From a bacterium (GTDB lineage Bacteria > Elusimicrobiota > Elusimicrobia > Elusimicrobiales > UBA9959): a DNA stretch of 26,473 nucleotides. A program made the position numbers and the translations under genes. The notes below the pieces were generated by a model. The model saw only the letters and a list, made by a program, of their open reading frames with translations. It was not told the origin of the DNA and made no database searches. Below are positions 1-6,601 of this stretch, piece after piece; positions within the stretch are counted from its first letter, which is position 1, and each line of letters opens with the position of its first letter. The stretch lies in assembly GCA_021812825.1 (NCBI GenBank), contig JAKAMO010000007.1, positions 1 to 26,473 on the forward strand. The letters run 5' to 3'.

Positions 1-1
1 C

Positions 2-382
2 GCGGAGCTCGAGAAGCGCCCGAAGCTCTGGGGCATCACGGTGCTGACCAGCTTCGACGAGTACGGCCTGTTCCGCGCCGGCTACCGCTGCGGCATAGCC
101 AAGACCGTCAGGAACCTGGCGGCCCTCGGCCTGGATAGCGGCGCCGACGGCGTTGTCTGCTCGCCGCTGGAGGCCGGCCAGCTCAGGAAGCTCCACGGGG
201 CGGGCATCAAGCTGATCACCCCCGGCATCAGGCCCGCCGCGCTGGGCGACGACCAGAAGCGCGCGGTCACGCCGGCGGCGGCCAGGGAGGCCGGCTCGGA
301 TTTCATAGTAGTGGGGCGCCCGATAATAGCGGCCGGGGATCCGGCCGCGGCCGCGGCGGGCATACTGGAGGACCTGAAATGA
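2..382 (+). CDS. pyrF: Orotidine 5'-phosphate decarboxylase, C-terminal part (5' end outside window)
   Basis: Catalyses decarboxylation of OMP to UMP, the last step of de novo pyrimidine synthesis, in the cytoplasm. The reading frame is open from base 2, so the gene is cut by the window edge; the internal GTG at 41 is not a credible start because the family's conserved sequence is already under way. About 126 codons are visible. The family signatures VLTS, GADGVVCS, LITPGIRP and VVGRPI near the C-terminus are clear; the last two form the phosphate-binding end of the barrel. The catalytic Lys/Asp region lies upstream of the window. The stop overlaps the pyrE start by four bases (ATGA), so the two are translationally coupled. 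Confidence 0.93.
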   Translation, partial: AELEKRPKLWGITVLTSFDEYGLFRAGYRCGIAKTVRNLAALGLDSGADGVVCSPLEAGQLRKLHGAGIKLITPGIRPAALGDDQKRAVTPAAAREAGSDFIVVGRPIIAAGDPAAAAAGILEDLK

Positions 383-954
383 TAGACGAGGAAGAACTCA
401 GGAGCTATCTGGCCTCTTCGGGCGCCTTCCTCGAGGGGCACTTCCTGCTCTCCTCCGGGCTGCACAGCCCCAATTACGTCCAGTGCGCGTTGGCGCTCAA
501 GAACCCGGCCTGGGCCGGGCGCATGGGGGCCGCGCTGGCAGCAGGCTGGAGCGGGGCCAGGCCGGACCTGGTCCTTTCCCCGGCTATGGGCGGCCTGATC
601 ATCGGGCACGAGGTGGCCCGCGCGTTCGGCGTGGATTTCATCTTCACGGAGAGGGAGAACAACCTGATGACGCTGCGCCGCGGGTTCTCGCTGAAGAAGG
701 GCGCGCGGATCGTCATCGTGGAGGACGTCTTCACCACCGGGAAGTCCACGCTGGAGACGGCCGCGGTCGCCGCCGCCGCCGGCGCCGAAACTATCGGAGC
801 CATGTCGGTGATAAACCGGATGGGCGAAAGGACTTTGCCGTTCCCGGCGCTGAGCCTGCTAAGGCTGGGCCTGACTGCCTATCAGCCTGACAAATGCCCG
901 CTCTGCGCTTCCGGAACCCCGGTGGTGAAACCCGGCTCCAGGAAATTCTCCTGA
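379..954 (+). CDS. pyrE: Orotate phosphoribosyltransferase
   Basis: Transfers a phosphoribosyl group from PRPP to orotate to give OMP, the substrate of the preceding enzyme. The 191-residue protein has the type I PRTase PRPP-binding loop at residues 111-124 (IVIVEDVFTTGKST, acidic pair E115/D116). The C-terminal CPLC (C173, C176) plus a basic end resembles the Thermus-type OPRT subfamily more than the E. coli type. The ATG overlaps the pyrF stop, giving a pyrFE unit. It ends 16 bases before the convergent ccdA stop, with no obvious U-tract terminator between them. Confidence 0.93.
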   Translation: MIDEEELRSYLASSGAFLEGHFLLSSGLHSPNYVQCALALKNPAWAGRMGAALAAGWSGARPDLVLSPAMGGLIIGHEVARAFGVDFIFTERENNLMTLRRGFSLKKGARIVIVEDVFTTGKSTLETAAVAAAAGAETIGAMSVINRMGERTLPFPALSLLRLGLTAYQPDKCPLCASGTPVVKPGSRKFS

Positions 955-970
955 AGGTCCGCCGCGGAAC

Positions 971-1657
971 TTAACCCATAACCATCAGCTTGTCCAGGAA
1001 CAGCAGCACGCCGGCAGCGGCGAGCACCACCCCCGCGCCCACTTCCACCCAGCGCATCGCCCCGCGCCAGCGCGCTATGAAGGAGAAGAACTCGGCGGTC
1101 AGGGCCGCCGCCGCCAGCAGCGGGACGGCCAGGCCGGCGGAATAGACCAGCAGCAGCGCCACTCCCTTGGCGGCGGTGCCGGAGGCAGCGGCCATGCCGA
1201 GGATGAAGGCGAGCATGGGCCCTATGCACGGCGACCAGCCCAGCGCGAAGGCGAAGCCGGCCAGGAAGGAGCCCACGGGGCCCTGCGCCAGTCCCCGGGT
1301 GGAAAGGCGCTTCTCATAGTTGAGGAAGTTCAGGTTCAGCAGGCCGGTCATGTGCGCGCCGAGCAGCACCATGACCACGCCGAAGACCTTCATCAGGACG
1401 TACTTGTAGTCGTACAGCAGCGCGCCTATGCCCGAGGCCGCCGCGCCCAGGCCGGCGAAGGCCAGCGTGAAGCCGGTCACGAAGAGCGCGGCGTTGCCCA
1501 TTACTTTCTTCACGGACACCTTCGCGTCGCCGCGCGTTATCTCGCCGGCGGAGAAGCCCGAGAGCATCGAGAGGTAGGCCGGCAGCAGCGGCAGTATGCA
1601 CGGGGAGAAGAAGGAGGCCAGCCCGGCCCCGAAAGCCGTCAGGAACTGCCCCTTCAT
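971..1657 (-). CDS. ccdA: CcdA-type cytochrome c biogenesis / thiol-disulfide transmembrane protein
   Basis: Integral membrane protein of 228 residues with about six hydrophobic helices. Members of the CcdA/DsbD-beta family carry electrons from cytoplasmic thioredoxin across the inner membrane to periplasmic thiol proteins. Two Cys residues sit in the expected symmetric helix positions, C20 in FFSPC and C144 in GWSPC, each preceded by Ser-Pro. The start overlaps the stop of the upstream secreted-protein gene by four bases. It is the last gene of a four-gene minus-strand operon. No thioredoxin-like partner or cytochrome gene is in view, so the partner is unknown; the role (cytochrome c maturation versus general disulfide reduction) cannot be decided. 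Confidence 0.88.
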   Translation of the reverse strand: MKGQFLTAFGAGLASFFSPCILPLLPAYLSMLSGFSAGEITRGDAKVSVKKVMGNAALFVTGFTLAFAGLGAAASGIGALLYDYKYVLMKVFGVVMVLLGAHMTGLLNLNFLNYEKRLSTRGLAQGPVGSFLAGFAFALGWSPCIGPMLAFILGMAAASGTAAKGVALLLVYSAGLAVPLLAAAALTAEFFSFIARWRGAMRWVEVGAGVVLAAAGVLLFLDKLMVMG

Positions 1658-2109
1658 CTTTTCCCCTTCCCGGCGGCGGGCGCCGGCTTGGAGGCTTTAA
1701 GCTCGAGCCTGAAGATGTCCAGGCCGCCCCACGGCGCGTCCCGCAGCCAGAACAGCACCGAGAACTCCGCGCCGCCGGCGTCCTTGAAGCGCGCGGTAAC
1801 GGCCCTGGAGCCGTTCTCTCCGTCGGAGGTCTCCGTTCCTACGGCCAGCAGCGAAAGCTTCAGGACCTTCTTCGCGGCCTTGTCCTCGATGAAGAAGGCC
1901 CCTTTGAGCTGTATGTCCTTGCGTATGTAGTCGGTGACGAAATCAGCCAGGTCCTCTCCGCTCTCCTGGAGAAGCGGCTGGGCGCCGTCCTCCTCCCCGG
2001 CCTGGGCCTCGTCGGCCTGCTGGGAGGCCTCGGGTTCCCATTCGTCGAACGAGGCAGCGGCCGGCCCGGCCAGTGCCAGCGCCAGCGCGGCGCCGCAGAG
2101 CAGCTTCAT
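1654..2109 (-). CDS. Secreted protein of unknown function
   Basis: A 151-residue protein not recognised as a known family. It has a typical signal peptide (hydrophobic residues 6-15, AAA at about 17-19), an acidic Glu/Gln-rich stretch to about residue 45, then a mixed alpha/beta domain (about 48-140) and a Lys-rich tail. The only Cys is C5 inside the signal peptide, too early for a lipobox, and there is no CxxC, so it is not itself a thiol redox protein despite lying next to ccdA. Four-base ATGA overlaps with both neighbours argue for a real, translationally coupled gene. Confidence 0.7.
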   Translation of the reverse strand: MKLLCGAALALALAGPAAASFDEWEPEASQQADEAQAGEEDGAQPLLQESGEDLADFVTDYIRKDIQLKGAFFIEDKAAKKVLKLSLLAVGTETSDGENGSRAVTARFKDAGGAEFSVLFWLRDAPWGGLDIFRLELKASKPAPAAGKGKR

Positions 2110-2705
2110 TTCTTCCCCCTTTTCCCGGACTGGCGCACTATCTTCAGGCCGGCGCCGCGAACCGGCGGCCAGTGGGCCGTCTCCACGCAGCGCATCACCT
2201 CCGCCCAGCGCCCCTGGCTCCTGAGTATGAGATCGCAGACTTCGCGCACGGCGCCGGCTCCGCCTTCGCGCTTCGTGACGAGGCGGGAGGCCCTCTTCAC
2301 CTCCTGTATCGCGTTCGCGGGCGCGCAGGGCAGCCCCGCCAGCCGCAGCACCGGCAGGTCTGTGAGATCGTCCCCCATGTAGGCCACGTTCTCGGGCTTG
2401 AGGCCGGTATCCTCGAGTATTTTCCGCAGCGGCTCCACCTTGGACAGGAAGCCCTGGTAGGCGTAGGACATGCCGAGGCCCGCCGCGCGCTCCTCGGTGG
2501 AGGGCGACTCGCGTCCGGTGATCACGCCGGTCAGCACCCCGAACTGGTTCAGCAGGCGCAGTCCTATGCCGTCCAGCGAGTGGAAACCCTTGAACTCTAT
2601 CATCCCCCGCGGGCCGGGGACGTAGTACATCTTCCCGTCCGTCAGCACCCCGTCCACGTCCATCAGGAATATCTTTATCTTTCCCGCTCTTTCGGTGGTG
2701 GTCAT
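2106..2705 (-). CDS. kdsC: KdsC-like HAD phosphatase (Kdo-8-phosphate phosphatase)
   Basis: HAD-superfamily phosphatase expected to convert 3-deoxy-D-manno-octulosonate 8-phosphate to Kdo for LPS core synthesis. With the start at 2705 it has 199 residues, close to the usual KdsC size plus a short tail. Visible motifs are DVDGVLTDG (nucleophile D16, acid/base D18), VITGRES, a Lys in GFLSK, and GDDLTD, in the order and spacing of KdsC. I chose ATG 2705 over ATG 2720 because it gives the same four-base overlap seen at the other joints of this operon and has GGAAGG about 8 nt upstream. The related YrbI-type nucleotidyl-sugar phosphatases are the main alternative. Confidence 0.85.
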   Translation of the reverse strand: MTTTERAGKIKIFLMDVDGVLTDGKMYYVPGPRGMIEFKGFHSLDGIGLRLLNQFGVLTGVITGRESPSTEERAAGLGMSYAYQGFLSKVEPLRKILEDTGLKPENVAYMGDDLTDLPVLRLAGLPCAPANAIQEVKRASRLVTKREGGAGAVREVCDLILRSQGRWAEVMRCVETAHWPPVRGAGLKIVRQSGKRGKK

Positions 2706-3694
2706 GTCCTTGCCTTCCATTCAGCGGCCAGTTCCAGCTCCCGCTTGCGGCCGGCGTAGTTCTTCGGCGCCGGGCCGGTGTAGCTGAACAGCTGCCAGTG
2801 TATCGTTTCCTCTATCCACTCCGCCGCCGGAGTCGGGCTCCAGCCCAGCTCCTTTTCGGCCAGCGAGATGTCCTGCACGAAGTCCCCGCCCGAAGAGAAC
2901 GGCGAGGCCGAGAAGTCGAAGCCCCGCTCCTTCAGCCAGGCGTGGTCCGGGCAGAGCAGCTCCGCGTCCTTATGCATTATCCGGGCGGAGATCCTGGCGA
3001 AATCCTCCAGCGTCAGCTGTTCCGCTCCGGCGATGTTGAAGACCCTGCCGCAATGCCCGGCGGAACCGATCAGCGTCTCTATGGCCCCGGCCAGGTCCCG
3101 GGAGAACACGTAGCGGCTGCGGAAATAGGAGCCGGGCAGCAGCAGCGGCCCGCCGTCGGCCAGCCGCAGCCAGTAGGAATAGGCCCGGAGCGTCGGGTCT
3201 CCCGGGCCGATGACTATTGGCGGCCGGACCACGACGGCCGGGAACTTCTTCTCGGCGAAAGCCTTCAGGAACTCCCTTTCGGCGGCGAGCTTGCCGAGGC
3301 CGTAGGCGTATTTCTCCTTGAGCGGTTCCTTCAGGCGCAGCAGGTCCGTCAGGTTCTCGCGGTACGGCGAAACCGCTCCCTCGAAGATCGGGTATACCGA
3401 GGCTGAGGAGGTGAACAGGTATATGCCGGTCCTCCCGCTGAATACCTTTACGGCCTTTTGCGCGTCCTCGCCGCTGTAGCAGATGTTGTCTATTATGGCG
3501 TCCCAGGGCTCCACGGCCATGCGGTTGAGGTCTATCTCCACCGCGCGGTCCCCCCTGGCCTGGCGTATGTCCAGCGGCAGGCCGTCCACCGGGACGCGGC
3601 GGGAGAACACCGTTACCTCGTGGCCGGCTTTCTGCAGGCGTATCGCCGTTTCCCTTCCGAAGAAGCGGGTGCCTCCTAATATAAGGATACGCAT
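2702..3694 (-). CDS. NAD-dependent epimerase/dehydratase (extended SDR family)
   Basis: A 330-residue extended short-chain dehydrogenase. The N-terminal Rossmann motif is GGTRFFG (residues 7-13), followed by the catalytic Ser region TSSASVY (95-101) and YGLGK (Y131/K135). Extended SDRs with a GGTRF start act on nucleotide sugars or are the CSP41-like subgroup; the substrate cannot be named. First gene of the operon that leads into kdsC, suggesting envelope sugar metabolism. A TATACT box lies only 7 nt before the ATG (3702-3707, minus strand) with no Shine-Dalgarno between, so the mRNA may be leaderless. Confidence 0.85.
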   Translation of the reverse strand: MRILILGGTRFFGRETAIRLQKAGHEVTVFSRRVPVDGLPLDIRQARGDRAVEIDLNRMAVEPWDAIIDNICYSGEDAQKAVKVFSGRTGIYLFTSSASVYPIFEGAVSPYRENLTDLLRLKEPLKEKYAYGLGKLAAEREFLKAFAEKKFPAVVVRPPIVIGPGDPTLRAYSYWLRLADGGPLLLPGSYFRSRYVFSRDLAGAIETLIGSAGHCGRVFNIAGAEQLTLEDFARISARIMHKDAELLCPDHAWLKERGFDFSASPFSSGGDFVQDISLAEKELGWSPTPAAEWIEETIHWQLFSYTGPAPKNYAGRKRELELAAEWKART

Positions 3695-3701
3695 CGCTCA
3701 T

Positions 3702-3707
3702 AGTATA
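3702..3707 (-). promoter_or_regulatory. -10-like TATACT 7 nt upstream of SDR start
   Basis: On the minus strand TATACT (3707 to 3702) is separated from ATG 3694 by seven bases. The predicted transcription start falls at or next to the start codon. No convincing -35 is seen 16-18 bp upstream, so this is a weak call by itself; it gains weight from three similar arrangements in the window. Confidence 0.4.
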
Positions 3708-3783
3708 TAAATTTTTCGGCCTGGGGCATTTTCTCCTGCGCGCGGTGCGGGCTGGTGACGGTATGGCGGGCCCTTATTTTCTG

Positions 3784-3862
3784 GTTAACTAAAGTTAACT
3801 AGATTGCTGGCAAGGGTTGATGTTGATTTTTTTTATTGAAATTAAGGTTAACATAAGTTAAT
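3784..3862. repeat. Phased GTTAAC repeats, probable operator
   Basis: GTTAAC occurs at 3784-3789, 3794-3799 and 3847-3852, with GTTAAT at 3857-3862. Within each pair the copies are 10 bp apart (one helical turn) and the two pairs are 63 bp apart (six turns). GTTGAT is also tandem at 3816-3827 between them. The downstream pair sits exactly in the spacer and -10 of the promoter of the HTH gene at 3872. This is the geometry expected of a repressor operator with a second looping site; autoregulation by the HTH protein is inference. Confidence 0.55.
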
Positions 3863-3864
3863 AT
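3836..3864 (+). promoter_or_regulatory. Sigma70-type promoter of HTH gene
   Basis: TTGAAA at 3836-3841, a 17-bp spacer and TAATAT at 3859-3864. The -10 ends seven bases before ATG 3872, so transcription would begin at about the start codon. The spacer and -10 contain the downstream GTTAAC/GTTAAT pair. Confidence 0.6.
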
Positions 3865-3871
3865 CTGAAGG

Positions 3872-4141
3872 ATGGCAAGGGAGTACTACTCTATTCCCGA
3901 GGCTGCCGCTTTGCTGGGCGTCAGCCGCATCGCCGTTTTTAAGCGCGTCAAGGCGGGCAGCATGCCGGCCATACGCGTAGGGAGGAACTGGGCGGTGCCG
4001 GCCTCCGCGCTGGCGGGGACGGCGTCCGCCGCCTCCGCGCCCGGGCCGCTCCCCCCCTCCGCGCCGGGAAAAACAGAACCAGAGGCCTCCCAGGCCGCTT
4101 TTACGTCGGACAAAGAGATGGATTCCATGGGCTGGGATTAG
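3872..4141 (+). CDS. Small excisionase/MerR-type helix-turn-helix protein
   Basis: An 89-residue protein whose first 50 residues match the excisionase-family winged HTH (YYSIPEAAALLGVSRIAVF, then KRVKAGSMPAIRVGRNWAVP). The rest is an Ala/Pro/Ser-rich tail without predicted fold. Such domains bind short DNA repeats and act as small regulators or excision factors; no integrase, att-like repeat or other mobile gene is nearby, so a chromosomal regulator is more likely. The only Shine-Dalgarno-like bases (GAAGG) abut the ATG without spacing, consistent with leaderless translation. The GTTAAC repeats in its promoter are the obvious candidate target. Confidence 0.75.
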   Translation: MAREYYSIPEAAALLGVSRIAVFKRVKAGSMPAIRVGRNWAVPASALAGTASAASAPGPLPPSAPGKTEPEASQAAFTSDKEMDSMGWD

Positions 4142-4173
4142 CGGCCGTTTCCGGAGCGTGTCTCCATTGACAG

Positions 4174-4213
4174 GGCCCGCTGAGACCTGTCCTAGGTCAA
4201 TGCGGCGCGGGCC
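4174..4213 (+). promoter_or_regulatory. Structured leader/hairpin before secreted mini-protein
   Basis: GGCCCGC (4174-4180) pairs with GCGGGCC (4207-4213) and encloses a second hairpin GACCT (4184-4188) / AGGTC (4194-4198) with loop GTCCT. A TTGACA lies just upstream (4167-4172), but a good -10 at 16-18 bp is not visible. No U-tract follows, so it is not a simple terminator. It may be a leader element or an operator. Part of the sequence (GACCT, TCCTA, TGCG) recurs in the leader at about 19151-19166. Confidence 0.35.
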
Positions 4214-4247
4214 GGCGGTTTGCTAACATTTCCTGACTGGAGGGTAT

Positions 4248-4514
4248 ATGAGGAAACTTTTTGCGGCGGTTCTGATGACTCTGGCGGTCGTTCTGGGCGG
4301 CTTCGCTGTCCTGACGGGCCCGCTCTGCCCGGCGGCTTTCGCGGCCGGCTCCACGCCCGACGGCACCGGCTCCGGGGATCCCGACGGCTACGATGATGAC
4401 GGAGGGAACGGCGGGCCGGACGACTCCACCGACGACGGCGGCTGCGGCGGCGGGAGCGACGATTCCGGCGGCGGCTCCGATCCGGACGGTTCCGGCGGCT
4501 CCGGCGGGTTCTAA
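4248..4514 (+). CDS. Secreted Asp/Gly/Ser-rich low-complexity mini-protein
   Basis: An 88-residue protein with a clear signal peptide (residues 1-32, cleavage after a PAAFA-like end). The mature part of about 56 residues is almost only Gly, Asp, Ser and Pro with two clusters of Asp, one Cys (in GGCGGG) and a C-terminal Phe. It is strongly acidic. No family recognised; Asp/Gly-rich secreted peptides can bind calcium or be structural linkers, but there is no regular RTX or EF-hand repeat. GGAGGG lies 5 nt before the ATG and a strong intrinsic terminator follows within 25 bases, so this is an independent transcription unit and likely a real gene rather than chance low complexity. Confidence 0.65.
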   Translation: MRKLFAAVLMTLAVVLGGFAVLTGPLCPAAFAAGSTPDGTGSGDPDGYDDDGGNGGPDDSTDDGGCGGGSDDSGGGSDPDGSGGSGGF

Positions 4515-4534
4515 GCCCGCGCGCGCTTGGCGCC

Positions 4535-4564
4535 AAGGCCCGGGAGACCGGGCCTTTCTTTTTT
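4535..4564 (+). terminator. Intrinsic terminator after mini-protein gene
   Basis: Stem AAGGCCCGG (4535-4543) / CCGGGCCTT (4548-4556) with a GAGA tetraloop, followed by a T-rich run (TCTTTTTT) to 4564. A separate palindrome CTTGGCGCCAAG (4526-4537) overlaps its left edge. Confidence 0.88.
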
Positions 4565-4577
4565 CCCCGCCGGCTGA

Positions 4578-4583
4578 TATAAT
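4578..4583 (+). promoter_or_regulatory. TATAAT box 6 nt before ATG 4590
   Basis: A perfect TATAAT ends six bases before the ATG of the membrane-protein gene, placing the transcription start on the start codon (leaderless). The -35 region overlaps the preceding terminator T-run and is poor. Confidence 0.5.
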
Positions 4584-4589
4584 CTGCTC

Positions 4590-5705
4590 ATGAAGGTGCT
4601 TCGTAAGGCCGGTTTTCCCCTCCTCGTGGCCTCCGTGATAGGCTTCAGGCTTGAGCGTTATTACCCCGGGAACTCTTTGTTCTACCTGTCCTTCGCCCTG
4701 ATGGTCCTCGGAGGGGTGCTGTTCGTGGTTTCCCCCTTCATCGGCCGGGATGAGGAGCGGTCTCTTCCGTCGGGCGCGCCGCCGCCCCCTCCCTCCGGGG
4801 AGGACGAGACCCTCCTTCCCGAGCTGATGGGCGTCGAAGTGCCCGCCGAGGCGCCTTCCTGGGTGTACCTGACGGGCGCGCTGATGGTCCTGGGCGGAGC
4901 CGCGGCCTTCTTCGCGGGGCCCAACGGCGTGAACACCTATTCCGTATCGACCTTTTCCCTTATCCCGCTGGGCGTGCTCGTCGTTATAGGCGGCAAACTG
5001 CTGTACGGCACTCCCGCGGTCCGTTCCAACGTCCTTTACGGGGCTCTGGCGCTGTTCTCCTTTCTTCTGGTGATCGGCGGCATATTCCTGGGCGTGTTCA
5101 TTGCGGCAGGGGCTTTCTCGCCGGAGAATAGCCGTCCTTACGGCGTTTTGGGGCTCCTGGGGCTGATCGTCGGGATGGCCGGGGCGTATTTCGGCATGTC
5201 GCGCCAGCGCAGCGGCGAGGGGCGCGCTATCGGCGCCAAGCTCGGCTTCGTCGACGCCGGCTCCGGCGACGGGATCTATGATTCCAAGGGCTTCATGAAC
5301 GGCCTGGAGGTGTTCTTCGACGTGGACCAGCGCGCCTCGAGCAGGGGCGCGCCGCCCAGCTTCATGCTGCAGGTGCTCTGCCGCTGTCCGAATTCGTCGG
5401 GCCTCAGGCTCTCGGTGAAGCCCGAGAACGCGCTGGGGGTCTCGTTCGGCTCTCTCCCCCGCGTTCCCGACGTGCCGCACTGGGATTTTTACGACGTGCG
5501 CTGCGACAGGCCCGGCGAGGCCATGCGCATCCTCCCCCCCGCCAGGCGCGAGCCGGGAATCTTTTCCGATGCCGCCGGTTTTACCGGGATGTCCCTGGAG
5601 GGCGGAGAGTTCAAGTTCTCTTTCACCCGGGAAGGGTGCGTGAGAACGGAGGATGTGAAAAAAATTCTTGAGCAGGTGTCGTTGCTGGCTTCGAAAGTAG
5701 GCTAA
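4590..5705 (+). CDS. Polytopic membrane protein with C-terminal soluble domain, unknown function
   Basis: A 371-residue protein of no recognised family. Hydrophobic segments at about residues 8-19 (short), 30-50, 91-109, 121-138, 148-174 and 184-203; a Pro-rich linker (five consecutive Pro) at 64-68 separates the first pair from the rest. Residues 205-371 form a soluble domain with three Cys and alternating strand-like segments. It has no Shine-Dalgarno; a TATAAT box six bases upstream suggests a leaderless mRNA. It stands alone between two intrinsic terminators, so the neighbourhood gives no hint of function. Confidence 0.75.
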   Translation: MKVLRKAGFPLLVASVIGFRLERYYPGNSLFYLSFALMVLGGVLFVVSPFIGRDEERSLPSGAPPPPPSGEDETLLPELMGVEVPAEAPSWVYLTGALMVLGGAAAFFAGPNGVNTYSVSTFSLIPLGVLVVIGGKLLYGTPAVRSNVLYGALALFSFLLVIGGIFLGVFIAAGAFSPENSRPYGVLGLLGLIVGMAGAYFGMSRQRSGEGRAIGAKLGFVDAGSGDGIYDSKGFMNGLEVFFDVDQRASSRGAPPSFMLQVLCRCPNSSGLRLSVKPENALGVSFGSLPRVPDVPHWDFYDVRCDRPGEAMRILPPARREPGIFSDAAGFTGMSLEGGEFKFSFTREGCVRTEDVKKILEQVSLLASKVG

Positions 5706-5720
5706 AGACCTGGTTTTCTG

Positions 5721-5759
5721 CCGCCTTCCTTATGTTTAATATAAGGAGGGCGGTTTTTT
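5721..5759 (+). terminator. Intrinsic terminator after membrane-protein gene
   Basis: A 13-bp stem (5721-5733 with 5741-5753, one G-T pair) with a 7-nt loop and TTTTTT at 5754-5759. Its T-run lies just before the promoter of the next operon. Confidence 0.92.
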
Positions 5760-5768
5760 ATTTTGGCC

Positions 5769-5797
5769 TTGACATTTTAAATATGTTCTGTTATAAT
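5769..5797 (+). promoter_or_regulatory. Consensus sigma70 promoter of DUF2089 operon
   Basis: TTGACA (5769-5774), exactly 17 bp, TATAAT (5792-5797): a perfect match to the housekeeping consensus, in an AT-rich island that contrasts with its surroundings. Predicted start near 5804 leaves a leader of about 43 nt, which is AT-rich and shows no Shine-Dalgarno before ATG 5847. Confidence 0.9.
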
Positions 5798-5846
5798 TTG
5801 AATAGTGAAATAAAATATTGAAAATATTAATGTGTAAATTGAATAT

Positions 5847-6215
5847 ATGAATATTCCTAATAAATGTCCTTCTTGCGGCGGAAAGGTGGTCGTAACTGAG
5901 CTTGGTTGCGGTGACTGCCATACCACCATCAAGGGCAACTTCGAGCTGCCGGTTTTTGCCCTGCTTTCCAAAGAGGATGAAAATTTCCTGCGGGTCTTTT
6001 TGTCCGCCCGGGGAAATATCAAGGAGGTGGAGAGGCAGCTTAATATCTCCTATCCTACGGTCAAGGGAAGGCTGGATGCCCTGCTGAACCGGCTCGGACT
6101 GGGAAGCCTGCGGGCCGAGGCCAAGAAGCGCAGGCTGGAGATAGTTTCAAGGCTTGAGCGGGGGGAGATCTCCGCGCAGGAAGCCGTCGGGCTGTTGAAG
6201 GGTCTTGAGTCATAA
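5847..6215 (+). CDS. DUF2089 family protein (zinc ribbon plus helix-turn-helix)
   Basis: A 122-residue protein matching the DUF2089 pattern: an N-terminal zinc ribbon (C7, C10, C21, C24), the conserved GNFELP, then a sigma-like helix-turn-helix at about 45-85 (FLRVFLSARGNIKEVERQLN, then ISYPTVKGRLDALL). The C-terminus (about 90-122) is a charged helical hairpin with RLERGEISAQEAVGLL, the same SHOCT-like module found in the two following proteins. Probably a DNA-binding regulator of its own operon. First gene after a consensus promoter; next gene starts 9 bases after its stop. Confidence 0.88.
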   Translation: MNIPNKCPSCGGKVVVTELGCGDCHTTIKGNFELPVFALLSKEDENFLRVFLSARGNIKEVERQLNISYPTVKGRLDALLNRLGLGSLRAEAKKRRLEIVSRLERGEISAQEAVGLLKGLES

Positions 6216-6224
6216 GGAGGGGTT

Positions 6225-6590
6225 ATGAACGAAGAGAAGATGCGCATATTGAAGCTGCTGGAGGAGAAGAAGATCGGCACCGCGGAAGCCATGTCGCTGC
6301 TGGAGGCGCTGGAGGCTTCGTCGCCGGCGCCGGAGGCCGGTAAGGGGCGGGCGCTCCGGATACGCGTGTACGAGGGGGGGACGTCGGAGCCCAAAGTGAA
6401 CGTGAACGTGCCGCTGGGCTGGGCGAAGTTCATGCTTCCTTTCATAGAGGGGAAGATAAGGTCCAAGCTGGAGGGGAAGGGCTACAACGTCGACCTGGGG
6501 CGCATACAGGAGGCTATAGAGCAGCAGACGCCCATGAAGATAGTGGATGTTCAGGATGGCGGGGACAAAGTGGAGATATTCATAGAATAA
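6225..6590 (+). CDS. SHOCT-like domain protein
   Basis: A 121-residue soluble protein. Residues 1-31 form the SHOCT-like bihelical module (EEKMRILKLLEEKKIGTAEA). A second domain (45-121) begins LRIRVYEGG, VNVNVPLGWAKF and ends in VDVQDGGDKVEIFIE, a pattern seen in proteins found with DUF2089 and Lia/YvlB-type membrane proteins. It probably acts as a cytoplasmic adaptor that senses or transmits envelope state; the detailed function is not established. AAGGAGGGG gives a strong ribosome site. Second gene of the operon. Confidence 0.82.
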   Translation: MNEEKMRILKLLEEKKIGTAEAMSLLEALEASSPAPEAGKGRALRIRVYEGGTSEPKVNVNVPLGWAKFMLPFIEGKIRSKLEGKGYNVDLGRIQEAIEQQTPMKIVDVQDGGDKVEIFIE

Positions 6591-6601
6591 AGGGGGAGAC
6601 A

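Noticed and set aside
3872..4141. Integrative element signalled by an excisionase-like gene
   Set aside because: No integrase, tRNA, att-like direct repeat or change in neighbouring gene type is present.
4197..5480. 427-codon minus-strand frame over the mini-protein and membrane-protein genes
   Set aside because: It runs through a strong terminator of the plus strand, has no domain, and its His/Gln/Arg-rich composition is typical of antisense frames here.
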